A stretch of 64,000 nt of DNA from positions 930,001-994,000 of the forward strand of contig NZ_WOTN01000004.1 of NCBI RefSeq assembly GCF_010993745.1, read 5' to 3'. Below the pieces are notes generated by a model. It was not told the origin of the DNA and searched no databases. It worked only from the letters and a program-made list of their open reading frames with translations. A program made the translations under genes and the position numbers. Origin of the DNA: Fodinicola acaciae (GTDB taxonomy: Bacteria > Actinomycetota > Actinomycetes > Mycobacteriales > HKI-0501). Positions 8,582-16,192 of this stretch are shown one piece after another (the first letter of the stretch is position 1; each line of letters starts with the position of its first letter).

Positions 8582-9307
8582 TTACCCCTTCGCAGGTCGG
8601 CGTGCTCTGGTATCCGGAATAGCACGGATCGCCAGGAAACCGCGCGGTTCGCGGAGCAGTCGCGCGTAATCCTCCGGATCCACCGTCTCGGCTTCCGGGA
8701 CCGGCCGCGGCTCGACCAGCCGCTCGATCAGGAATCCGGCCCGCCACAGCTCGTCGCAGGTCTGCTGCAGCGGCGCCAGCCAGTTGCGGACCCGCCAGCC
8801 GGTCGACCAGGTCTCCTCGATCACGCGTGCGTCGAAATAGCTGCCGCCGTGCCGCAGCCAGTCGCCGGTCGGATGCATGCGCGAGAACACCAGTGCGCCG
8901 TCTTTTCTCAGCACCCGGCGAAACTCCGAAAGGGCCGCCACGCGTTCATCGAGATATTCCAGCGCCAGCGGGAAAAGCACCAGATCGTACGCGTCGTCCG
9001 GCAGGTCGAGCGGCTTGTTGAGGTCGTGCACGTGGAAGTCGCCGGCCGGCACCCGCTCGCGCGCCAGCTCGACCATCCGCGGGCTGATGTCCAGGCCGGT
9101 GACCGTGGCGCCGCGGCTGACCAGCTCCTGCGCGTAGAGGCCGGGACCGCAGGCGGCGTCGAGGATCCGGGTGCCGGCGACATCGCCGAGCAGGTCGAGG
9201 CAGGCCGGCCGGTCCAGATAGGCGTTGGCGAAGCCGTCGCGGGCGTGGTCGAGGAACTCGTCGGCGAACGTGTCGTACTGCGGCTGGGATCCCACTTTCT
9301 CGGTCAT
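8582..9307 (-). CDS. Class I SAM-dependent methyltransferase
   Basis: The 241-residue protein carries motif I ILDAACGPGLYAQEL, motif II-like ATVTGLDISPRMVELA and the motif IV region YDLVLFPLALEYLDE of UbiE/SmtA-like methyltransferases. It is 7 bases upstream of the amidohydrolase on the same strand, so the two are likely co-transcribed. The methyl acceptor is unknown. Confidence 0.85.
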   Translation of the reverse strand: MTEKVGSQPQYDTFADEFLDHARDGFANAYLDRPACLDLLGDVAGTRILDAACGPGLYAQELVSRGATVTGLDISPRMVELARERVPAGDFHVHDLNKPLDLPDDAYDLVLFPLALEYLDERVAALSEFRRVLRKDGALVFSRMHPTGDWLRHGGSYFDARVIEETWSTGWRVRNWLAPLQQTCDELWRAGFLIERLVEPRPVPEAETVDPEDYARLLREPRGFLAIRAIPDTRARRPAKG

Positions 9308-9354
9308 CCGGCGATTGTCTCCGGCAGCGGACCGGCGATCGAATCATTTCCCGG

Positions 9355-9360
9355 TAGTCT
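9355..9360 (+). promoter_or_regulatory. -10 box TAGTCT of the TetR gene, leaderless transcript
   Basis: TAGTCT lies seven bases before ATG 9368, the spacing typical of leaderless actinomycete mRNAs. It lies in the 60-base gap shared with the divergent methyltransferase, which suggests autoregulation and control of that operon. Confidence 0.4.
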
Positions 9361-9367
9361 CGACCAC

Positions 9368-10009
9368 ATGGATGCAACGCACGTTGTAACGCAGTCGCGC
9401 GGTGGCCTCGCGGACAAGCGGCGCGCGATCCTGGCCGGCGCGCTCACCGTCTTCGCCAGGGACGGCTATTCGCGCGCCAGCGTCGACGGCATCGCGGCCG
9501 AGGCGAAGGTGTCCACGCGGACGATCTACAACCATTTCCACTGCAAGGCGCACCTGTTCGAGGTCGTCATCCAGGAGAGCGCCGTGCGGGTCGCGCGCGC
9601 CCAGATCGCGCTGATCGACAGCTATCTGCGCAAGGTCACCGACCTGGAGGAGGACCTGATCGAGTTCGGCCGCGCGCTGCAGGCCGACAAGCGCGGTCAC
9701 GACGAGCACTTCGCGCTGGTCAGACAGGTGAACGCGGAGCTGGGACACATCCCGGAGAAGGCGTACGAGGCGTGGCAGGAGTCCGGTCCGCGTGCCGTCC
9801 GCCGCGCGCTGGCCGGCCACCTGCGGACGCTGGTCGACCGCGGGTTGCTGCGCGCGGACGACACCGACCTGGCCGCGTTTCACCTGATGCTGCTGATCAC
9901 CGGACCGCTGCCGTCGCCGCAGGCGCCGGTCGTGCAGCCGTCGGCGGAGGAGGTGGCCGCGGTGGTGACCGCCGGCGTACGCGCCTTCCTCGGCGGCTAC
10001 GCCACCTAG
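9368..10009 (+). CDS. TetR/AcrR family transcriptional regulator
   Basis: The 213-residue regulator has an N-terminal TetR HTH (residues about 15-65): RRAILAGALTVFARDGYSRA, then SVDGIAAEAKVSTRTIYNHF. It also has an all-helical C-terminal ligand domain of the AefR-like type. It is divergent from the methyltransferase-amidohydrolase pair, the usual arrangement for a local repressor. The ligand is unknown. Confidence 0.85.
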   Translation: MDATHVVTQSRGGLADKRRAILAGALTVFARDGYSRASVDGIAAEAKVSTRTIYNHFHCKAHLFEVVIQESAVRVARAQIALIDSYLRKVTDLEEDLIEFGRALQADKRGHDEHFALVRQVNAELGHIPEKAYEAWQESGPRAVRRALAGHLRTLVDRGLLRADDTDLAAFHLMLLITGPLPSPQAPVVQPSAEEVAAVVTAGVRAFLGGYAT

Positions 10010-10017
10010 CCGTATCC

Positions 10018-10048
10018 GACGACGCAATCGGATTCCGATTGCGTCGTC
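10018..10048. terminator. Perfect 15-1-15 palindrome after the TetR gene
   Basis: GACGACGCAATCGGA is followed by one base and its exact reverse complement. It begins eight bases after the TetR stop, so it most likely folds in RNA as a terminator or 3' stabilising stem. There is no T-tract, and a dimeric-protein operator cannot be excluded. Confidence 0.5.
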
Positions 10049-10173
10049 TGTGGCTGCCTGACCTGCGGGTTCTCTGCTGGTGGTGACAATCGGACACCGG
10101 ATTGGGCGCCCGAATGCGACTTCGTGCACCGTGTGCAGCGTTGGAAAACGTCAAGAAAGTGGCAGTCGGACAT

Positions 10174-10189
10174 TTGACCTTGACCAAGG
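10174..10189 (+). promoter_or_regulatory. Candidate MerR-type promoter/operator
   Basis: A TTGACC -35-like box runs directly into the near-palindrome CCTTG-AC-CAAGG, about 40 bases before the MerR-PP2C start. MerR regulators bind such dyads between the -35 and -10 boxes of their own promoter. I cannot identify a convincing -10 box, so this is tentative. Confidence 0.35.
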
Positions 10190-10228
10190 GGGAGGCTGCA
10201 GGCTGGCGGCGACTGCGAAGGAGGCGGC

Positions 10229-11272
10229 GTGGAGCTGGTGACGATCGGCGAGTTCGCGCGGATGGCACGGCTGTCGGCGAAGGCGCTGCGGTTGTACGAC
10301 GAGCTCGGCCTGCTGCCGCCGGCGCGGGTCGACGGCCTGAACGGATATCGCTACTACGACGTTGACCAGCTCGAACGCGCGCGGCTCATCGCGTGGCTGC
10401 GGCGGCTGGACATGCCGCTGGCGCGCATCCGCGCGGTCTGCGACCTGCCACCGGCGGAGGCGGCCATGGCGGTCGCCGCGTACTGGGACGAGGTCGCCGC
10501 CGAGACGGCCGTACGCGAGCGGCTCGCCACCTTCCTGGTCGACCATCTCGCCGGCCGCGGCGGACCGGTCGGTGACACCGGCCTGGCCATCCGGTACGCG
10601 GCGAAGTCCGCGGCTGGGATCGGCCGGGAGACCAACGAGGACACGGCGTACGCGGGCGCCGGCCTGCTCGCGGTGGCCGACGGGGTACGCGGCCAGGCCG
10701 GCGAGCTGGCCAGCGCCGCGGCCGTCGACGCGTTGAAACCGCTGGGAAAACTCCGCCTGCGCGCCGACGACCTGCTCAACGCGCTCGCCGACGCGGTCGA
10801 CCAGGCAGACGCGGCCGTACGCGACGTGCGAGGCGTGACGACGTTGACCGCCGCTTTGTGGACCGACTCGCAGCTCGCGCTCGTGCACATCGGCGACACG
10901 CGCGCGTACGTGCTGCGAGCAGGGGAGATCTTCCAGATCACACACGACCACACGCACGTACAACGGCTGGTCGACGCCGGTCGGCTGACCGCCGAGGAGG
11001 CGGCCTCGCATCCGCAGCGGGCTCTGCTCGTGCGAGCGCTGACCGGCGACGGCTCGCGCGCGGACATCTCACTGCATCCCGCCGCGGCCGGTGATCGCTA
11101 TCTGCTGTGCTCCGACGGCCTCTCCGGCGTCGTGGAGATTTCGGCTCTGCGAAAGGCATTGTCGGCCGGTCAGCCGCCGGCCGACACGGTCGACGCGCTG
11201 ATCGGCCTCGCCTACGCCGCGGGCGCGCCTGACAACGTCGCGTGCGTCGTCGCCGACGTCATCGAGCCGTGA
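10229..11272 (+). CDS. MerR HTH regulator fused to a PP2C-type Ser/Thr phosphatase domain
   Basis: Residues 1-75 form a MerR HTH (MELVTIGEFARMARLSAKALRLYD, split here by its turn at about residue 15). A coiled-coil linker follows (about 76-110). Residues about 122-347 are a PP2C phosphatase. PP2C aspartate motifs visible are NEDTAY, AVADGV, LVHIGDTRAYVL, LLCSDGLSG and GAPDNVACVV. The usual DGxGG is changed to DGVRG. The GTG start at 11269 of the MFS gene overlaps its stop, so both are one unit. A reasonable model is transcription coupled to dephosphorylation signals, with the pump as target. Confidence 0.85.
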   Translation: MELVTIGEFARMARLSAKALRLYDELGLLPPARVDGLNGYRYYDVDQLERARLIAWLRRLDMPLARIRAVCDLPPAEAAMAVAAYWDEVAAETAVRERLATFLVDHLAGRGGPVGDTGLAIRYAAKSAAGIGRETNEDTAYAGAGLLAVADGVRGQAGELASAAAVDALKPLGKLRLRADDLLNALADAVDQADAAVRDVRGVTTLTAALWTDSQLALVHIGDTRAYVLRAGEIFQITHDHTHVQRLVDAGRLTAEEAASHPQRALLVRALTGDGSRADISLHPAAAGDRYLLCSDGLSGVVEISALRKALSAGQPPADTVDALIGLAYAAGAPDNVACVVADVIEP

Positions 11273-12471
11273 CGGTCACCGCCGACCTGCGACCGCTTCG
11301 AATTCCGGCTTTTCGCAGGCTGTGGCTGGCCTCCGCGGTGTCGGCCATCGGCGGTTCGTTCAGCGCCCTCGCGATCCCGGCACAGCTGTTTGCGTCGACC
11401 CGTTCCTCAGCGACCGTCGGGATCGCCGCCGGCGTCTCGTTTTCCGTGCTGGCGGTGGCCGCTCTGTGGGGTGGCGCGCTGGCGGACCGGTTCGACCGAC
11501 GGCACGTGCTGTTGGTCGCTCAGGCCGGTCTCGCCGCCACGTACGCTCTTCTGTGGGTCACCGCGAATCTTGGCTCCGTCCACCTGCTTTATGTCTTGGT
11601 GGCCGCACAAGGTGCCTGTCTTGGCGCGGTGCTGGCGGCCTCCGGAGCGACGGTGCCGCGGGTCGTGCCGGCGGATTTGTTGCCAGCGGCCAACAGTCTG
11701 AGCTCGCTGGTGCGCTACACCGGCTCGATCGTCGGCCCGTTGCTCGCTGGTGTGCTCATTCCGGTCGTCGGCCTGACGACGCTCTATCTCTTCGACGCGT
11801 TGGCGTTGCTCGCGGTGTCGTGGGCCGTGTTCCGGCTGCCGGCACTGCCTCCCGCGGCTGTCGGCAGCGCCCGGCTGATGGACGGTTTTCGTTATCTATG
11901 CGGCCAAAAAGTGCTGGTCGCGGTGATGCTGGTCGATCTGGCGGCGATGGTTTTCGGCATGCCGGTGGCGCTCTTTCCCGAGCTCGCCACACGCGCGTAC
12001 GGTGGAGCGCCCGGCGGCGGTTTCCAGCTCGGTCTGCTCTATGCGGCCTATCCGGCCGGAGTTTTCGTCGTCGGACTGCTGTCCGGCACGTTCACCCGCG
12101 CCAAACGGCACGGCGCCCTGATGGCCTCGGCCGCGATCGCCTGGGGGTTCGCGGTCGTGCTGCTCGGCCTGGCGCCGTGGCTGTGGCTCGCCGTGGTCGC
12201 GCTTTTCCTCGGTGGCGCGGTCAACTTCGTGCTCAGCACGTTTCGGAACGCGATCACCCAGGCGGCCACCGACGACGCGCTGCGCGGCCGGATCCAGGGC
12301 GCGCTGACCGTGGTGCTGTTCGGCGGACCCCAGATCGCCAACCTCCTGCACGGTCTGGCCGGCGCGGCCGTCGGCGCGCGGCTGGCGATCAGCGTCGGCG
12401 GCCTGCTGACCGTCGCGGCGGTGGCGGTGGTCGTACGCGCGGCACCGCAGCTGTGGCGCTATCGCGGCTAG
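11269..12471 (+). CDS. MFS transporter (enterobactin/macrolide-exporter-like)
   Basis: The 400-residue protein has about twelve hydrophobic segments, the N-terminal LRIPAFRRLWLASAVSAIGG typical of DHA3-type drug exporters, and a motif-A-like ALADRFDRR between TM2 and TM3. The GTG start overlaps the regulator stop in GTGA, so it is translationally coupled to the MerR-PP2C gene. It probably exports a toxic compound or siderophore; the substrate is unknown. Confidence 0.85.
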   Translation: MTVTADLRPLRIPAFRRLWLASAVSAIGGSFSALAIPAQLFASTRSSATVGIAAGVSFSVLAVAALWGGALADRFDRRHVLLVAQAGLAATYALLWVTANLGSVHLLYVLVAAQGACLGAVLAASGATVPRVVPADLLPAANSLSSLVRYTGSIVGPLLAGVLIPVVGLTTLYLFDALALLAVSWAVFRLPALPPAAVGSARLMDGFRYLCGQKVLVAVMLVDLAAMVFGMPVALFPELATRAYGGAPGGGFQLGLLYAAYPAGVFVVGLLSGTFTRAKRHGALMASAAIAWGFAVVLLGLAPWLWLAVVALFLGGAVNFVLSTFRNAITQAATDDALRGRIQGALTVVLFGGPQIANLLHGLAGAAVGARLAISVGGLLTVAAVAVVVRAAPQLWRYRG

Positions 12472-12590
12472 GCCTGTCTCCATATTCCGGGGGATGAGAG
12501 TCGGCGTTTGGGCTCGGTTATCGCCCCGCGGAATATGGAGACAGACCCTATGCGGCCGGACAAATAGGCGAGCGGGCGATAGCCGAGCCC
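12471..12590. repeat. Two interleaved inverted repeats (order A-B-A'-B') between convergent genes
   Basis: Arm A (12471-12492) contains GTCTCCATATTCCG and pairs with A' (12527-12547). Arm B (12510-12529), GGGCTCGGTTATCGCCCCGC, pairs with B' (12572-12590) with one mismatch and one bulge. Because B starts before A' and ends after it begins, both stems can form only as a pseudoknot or as alternatives. The element begins at the last base of the MFS stop codon and ends just before the convergent coiled-coil gene, so a bidirectional terminator is the simplest role. A non-autonomous mobile element is the other option. Confidence 0.65.
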
Positions 12591-12611
12591 ACTTCCCTAT
12601 CTGCGCGACCT

Positions 12612-13631
12612 CTAATTGGTGCGGTTCGTCGGCAGGTGCGGACCGAGGTAGCCGATCACCACCAAGCCCGTCCTGCCGGTGTCGTCGTGGAAGTGCAGCC
12701 GCGGCGCCGGCGCATACACCCCGCCGATCCGGATGTGCGAGTGCATCTTCAGCCGGCCGGCCGGATGCACCCGCGCCGGCACCCGGAAGATCCGCGCGTC
12801 GGCGAACCGCGCCGTCTCGGTGACCTGCGCCGACTCGTTGAGCGCGATCGCCGCGGCGGACAGCGCCACCCGCGGGCCGCCGGCGCGGACGAAGGTGGCC
12901 AGGTCGGCGAGCGCGTGACCGGCCGGCTGACCGGACCGGCGCACCTCGTCCTTCGCCGAGGCGTACGCGACGAGTGTCTCCAGCGCCTGCACGGTGCGCC
13001 GCCGCCAGCCGGCGGCCGGCGGAAACCGGTCGAGCTGCGCGGTGATCTCGCGGTCGAGGGTGAACGCCAACAGCGGATGCGCCGCCGCGTCGATGACCTC
13101 GGCGAAGGTCGCCGGCACCGGACCGGCGGCCGCCATCTCGACCGGGTCGACCGGATCGGGCCGCAGCTGCAGCACCTCGGCGGCCAGCCGGCCACGCACG
13201 CGGATCGCCTCGTCGCGCTCGTCCTCGGCGGTCTCCAGCAGCCGCGCGTAGAGATCGCGGTCGGCGACCGCCGCCGCCAGCTCGGTGCGGACCAGCGCCA
13301 GCTCGGTCTCGGTCGCCTGCTCGACCGGCGCCACCCGCTCGGCTTGCCGGCGGCCGCGCTCGATCCGCAGCAGCGTGGTCAGCTCGCGGTTGCGCGCGAT
13401 CAGGTCCTGCAGCCGCAGCTCGGCCTGCCGAGCGGCCACCTCGCGCTGGCGAGCCAGCTCGACCGCCTCGTCGGCGTGCTTGCGCGCGGTCCTCGCCGCG
13501 CTCGCGGCCAGCTCGGTCAGGGCCAGCACCTCGGGATCGGGCCGGCTCGTCCTGGCCAGCCGGACGTACGCGTCCTCCAACGCGCGAAGGCCGTCCTGTG
13601 CCTGCTTGCGGCAGTTTTCCAGCTGACCCAT
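12612..13631 (-). CDS. Coiled-coil protein of unknown function
   Basis: The 339-residue protein is dominated in its first 180 residues by heptad-like, Ala/Arg/Glu-rich helices (for example AARTARKHADEAVELARQRE and AVADRDLYARLLETAEDERD). A more globular C-terminal third rich in His and aromatic residues follows (KMHSHIRIGG, PRLHFHDDTGRTG). No enzyme motif is recognised. The ATG lies a few bases after GGGAGGGG. A cytoplasmic structural or regulatory role is possible but not supported further. Confidence 0.7.
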   Translation of the reverse strand: MGQLENCRKQAQDGLRALEDAYVRLARTSRPDPEVLALTELAASAARTARKHADEAVELARQREVAARQAELRLQDLIARNRELTTLLRIERGRRQAERVAPVEQATETELALVRTELAAAVADRDLYARLLETAEDERDEAIRVRGRLAAEVLQLRPDPVDPVEMAAAGPVPATFAEVIDAAAHPLLAFTLDREITAQLDRFPPAAGWRRRTVQALETLVAYASAKDEVRRSGQPAGHALADLATFVRAGGPRVALSAAAIALNESAQVTETARFADARIFRVPARVHPAGRLKMHSHIRIGGVYAPAPRLHFHDDTGRTGLVVIGYLGPHLPTNRTN

Positions 13632-13725
13632 GTCCCCTCCCAGGCAGCGGTGTCAGTGCACCGTCGACGCTATGCACCGGGTACGACACATTTCGCGTGG
13701 GTGGGCCGGGGACTTCAATGGTCGT

Positions 13726-14451
13726 ATGACTGTCCGCTGGCTGACCGCGTTTCTCGACTCGCCGCCTGGTGCGGCCGCCGTCGACTTCTGGCAGGAGGTG
13801 ACCGCGTACGGACTGTCCGGCCGGCGGGGCGAGCGCCAGGAGTTCGCCACCCTGCTGCCGCCACAGGGTGATGCGTACCTGCGCGTCCAGGACCTCCTCG
13901 ACGGCCGTACGGATTGCCACCTCGACCTGCACTACGACGATCCGTGCGGGGAGGCCGACCGGGTCGTGTCGCTCGGAGCGACCGTCACCGCCGACCTGTG
14001 TCCGCTGGTCGTCATGTGCTCGCCAGGTGGCCTGCCGTTCTGCCTGACCCCGCATGCCAGCGAGCGTGAGCGTCCGCTGCCGGCGCGATGGCCGGGCGGC
14101 CATCAGAGCGTCGTCGACCAGCTGTGCGTGGACGTGCCGCCGGAGCTTTTCGAGGCGGAGACACGGTTTTGGTCGGCGGTCACCGGCTGGCAGCTGCGTG
14201 ACGGGGTGCGGCCGGAGTTTCGCTATCTGGAGCGGCCGCCGGACCTGCCGTTGCGACTGCTCTTCCAGCGGCTGGAAAGCGACGATCCGATCGGTGCGCA
14301 CCTGGACCTCGCCTGCTCCGACCGCGCGGCGGAGGTGAGCCGGCACCGAGCGCTCGGTGCGATGGTCGTACGGATGACCGACGGCTGGGTCACCTTCCGC
14401 GATCCGGGCGGACGCGTCTACTGCGTCACGAACCGCTCAGTATCGCGCTGA
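13726..14451 (+). CDS. VOC (glyoxalase/bleomycin-resistance-like) family protein
   Basis: The 241-residue protein holds two consecutive betaalphabetabetabeta modules. The first has DFWQEVTAYGL, CHLDLHYDD and PLVVMCSPGGLPFCL. The second has RFWSAVTGWQL, GAHLDLACSD and GWVTFRDPGGRVYCV. This is the glyoxalase-like two-module arrangement used for metal-dependent dioxygenases or ligand binding. ATG 13726 follows CAATGGTCGT, a leaderless-type context. Its end overlaps the convergent HD-domain gene by 26 bases. Confidence 0.8.
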   Translation: MTVRWLTAFLDSPPGAAAVDFWQEVTAYGLSGRRGERQEFATLLPPQGDAYLRVQDLLDGRTDCHLDLHYDDPCGEADRVVSLGATVTADLCPLVVMCSPGGLPFCLTPHASERERPLPARWPGGHQSVVDQLCVDVPPELFEAETRFWSAVTGWQLRDGVRPEFRYLERPPDLPLRLLFQRLESDDPIGAHLDLACSDRAAEVSRHRALGAMVVRMTDGWVTFRDPGGRVYCVTNRSVSR

Positions 14452-15139
14452 ACCGCTCGTCGGCGAGCTGGAGCTGGTCGACGATGTGCCGCTTGGCCGC
14501 GTCGGTCAGCGGCGTGTCGTCACGCTGGACCAGCTCGTGCAGCACCGGTGTCAGCGGCTGGTATTTCGTCGCGGCGCGGCGGATTTTCGGTCCGGAGGTG
14601 TGGATGATGCCGACACCGTTGTCGGTGAAGTCGGAGGCCTTCACGACGCGGGCCCACGGATACGCCGCCAGGCTGGCCGCCACGTGTTCGCGATACTGCT
14701 CGTCGCTGTCCCGCTCCGGGTCGTAGACCGGGTTGGTCACCGCGCCGACGATCTCGGCCACTCGCCGGCCGAAATCCCTTTCGAGTACGCCGAAAGCGGC
14801 CTGCCGCGGATCGGCCGGCGCACCGCCGGCCAGCTCGGCCGGATGGTCCTCGACGGTGTCGTGCAGCAGGCCGGCGATGACGACGTCCGCGTCGCGTACG
14901 CCGTAATGCCGCAGGATCCGGATGGCGACCCGCAACACGTGGTTGACATACGGCTCGCGTACGCGTTTGTCGTCCTGGTGCAGGCGCTCGGCCAGCGTCA
15001 ACGCGCGTACGACCCGGTCCTGGTCGTCGAGCACCTCGGCTTCCAGCAGGAAACGCCGCCGCAGCCCCTCGGTGCCATAGACCTCGGTGACCGCGTGCAA
15101 CGGCAGCGTCATCAGGTAAGCCGGCGAGACGTTGTCCAT
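14426..15139 (-). CDS. HD domain phosphohydrolase (SpoT/MESH1-like)
   Basis: The 237-residue protein has the HD metal site in YVNHVLRVAIRIL and DVVIAGLLHDTVEDHP, and the later KASDFTDNGVG aspartate, as in the hydrolase half of RelA/SpoT enzymes. It may cleave ppGpp or a related nucleotide, but the synthetase domain is absent. ATG 15139 is chosen over GTG 15142; TATATC lies six bases upstream on this strand, indicating a leaderless mRNA. Confidence 0.75.
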   Translation of the reverse strand: MDNVSPAYLMTLPLHAVTEVYGTEGLRRRFLLEAEVLDDQDRVVRALTLAERLHQDDKRVREPYVNHVLRVAIRILRHYGVRDADVVIAGLLHDTVEDHPAELAGGAPADPRQAAFGVLERDFGRRVAEIVGAVTNPVYDPERDSDEQYREHVAASLAAYPWARVVKASDFTDNGVGIIHTSGPKIRRAATKYQPLTPVLHELVQRDDTPLTDAAKRHIVDQLQLADERFSAILSGS

Positions 15140-15160
15140 CACCCAGATATATCGCGCCGG

Positions 15161-15514
15161 TCAATCCGTCCTGGCCGGATCCGGCACCGTGGCGACCAGC
15201 TCCTCCGGCGCCGACAGCCGCCACGCCTCGAACACCAGCTCGGCCAGCTCGTCGGCCTCGACACCGGCCAGATAGACGACGACCCAGCCGAAACCGCCGG
15301 CGCTGAACTGCTCCTCGAAGACCTCCGGCCGCTCGGAGACCAGCGCCTTCTGCTCGGACAGCGTCTGTTTCAGGCCGACCGTCTGCGTACGCGGCCAGTA
15401 ATAGCCGAAGCGCTTGCCGCGTACGCTGTATGAGCTGTAGCGCGAGCCGTCAGCGGTCTCCACGCCGGCGAGATCGTTGAGGATGCGGAAGAACGTGTCG
15501 CTGTCCACCGGCAC
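15161..15514 (-). CDS. MmcQ/YjbR family DNA-binding protein
   Basis: The 117-residue protein matches the small MmcQ/YjbR fold, with GYYWPRTQTVGLKQTLSEQ and the closing segment GFGWVVVYLAGVEADELAEL. Members have a CyaY-like fold and weak DNA-binding evidence; no defined pathway is known. It is 22 bases upstream of the HD gene and could be co-transcribed. Confidence 0.75.
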   Translation of the reverse strand: MPVDSDTFFRILNDLAGVETADGSRYSSYSVRGKRFGYYWPRTQTVGLKQTLSEQKALVSERPEVFEEQFSAGGFGWVVVYLAGVEADELAELVFEAWRLSAPEELVATVPDPARTD

Positions 15515-15562
15515 GGCGTCCTCCCGTCAGTCGCGTGCAGCTCATCGTAGACACCGCGGGGG

Positions 15563-15841
15563 TCAGCTGTCGGCGCGATAGCAGGAGACGTACGCGGTGG
15601 CCTGCCATTCCTGCGAGGTCTGGGTGCTGCTGACCGACGCCGACCCGCAGTCGCCGGTCTGGAAGCCGCCGAGCTGCGCGTTGAAGTAGGCGTTGTTGAC
15701 CGCGTACGACTCCGCGGTGGACTGCTGCGAGTCGCTGCCATAGCCGCTGAAAGTGCCGGACGCGGCTGCGGCGGGTCCGCTGCCGAGGAGCACGATCGCT
15801 GCGGCGGCCGCGATCGTCGCGGCGATGCTGGTCTTGCGCAT
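15563..15841 (-). CDS. Small secreted protein with two cysteines
   Basis: The 92-residue product has a clear Sec signal peptide (basic MRKTS start, long Ala/Ile/Val core, cleavage expected after AAAAS around residue 27). The mature part is about 65 residues with only two cysteines (QTGDCGSAS and AYVSCYRADS), probably forming one disulfide. AGGAG precedes the ATG by five bases. It resembles small actinomycete secreted proteins of unknown role. Confidence 0.75.
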   Translation of the reverse strand: MRKTSIAATIAAAAAIVLLGSGPAAAASGTFSGYGSDSQQSTAESYAVNNAYFNAQLGGFQTGDCGSASVSSTQTSQEWQATAYVSCYRADS

Positions 15842-16192
15842 GGAAACTCCTGGTGCAATCGAGGGGATGTGTCCGCGAACAGCACCGTACGTACCTTTCG
15901 TGGGACCGGTCCCGAGCCGGTCGTACGAGTGCGCGGCAGGTGGCCGATCTGCGAAGATCTTCTCGACCGCCGCGAGCCACCCCCAGGATCAAGCCTTCGC
16001 CGATATCTGGTAAAGAGAAGTTTCCTCGTTCTTGGTGGATCGGATCGCAACCGGTCGTCGGTGTGAAACGTCATGACTGCGGGAAGATGACTTGAACCAG
16101 CGCGCGAGAATACCCGTGTGATGGGGCACGACGCCGGCGGCAGCGTGGCCGCCGGTGTACGGGGGATATGGGGACCGGGAGGAAGAAGCGAA
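15842..16192. other. Divergent intergenic region (351 bases) without a gene
   Basis: This region separates the small secreted protein gene and the L,D-transpeptidase gene, so it must hold both promoters. I see no convincing paired -35/-10 boxes. I looked for a ydaO (c-di-AMP) riboswitch because both products are exported, but could not recognise its conserved core. Confidence 0.5.

Noticed and set aside
10102-10365. Plus-strand 87-codon frame before the MerR-PP2C gene
   Set aside because: It is Arg-rich and overlaps the MerR start, which has a recognisable HTH in another frame.
11896-14346. An 816-codon open frame on the minus strand
   Set aside because: It runs antisense through the MFS gene and extends beyond the coiled-coil gene, is Arg/Gln-rich, and reflects GC-rich third positions of the true genes.
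15842-16192. Possible ydaO (c-di-AMP) riboswitch ahead of exported-protein genes
   Set aside because: I could not find the conserved core elements; calling it would be a guess.
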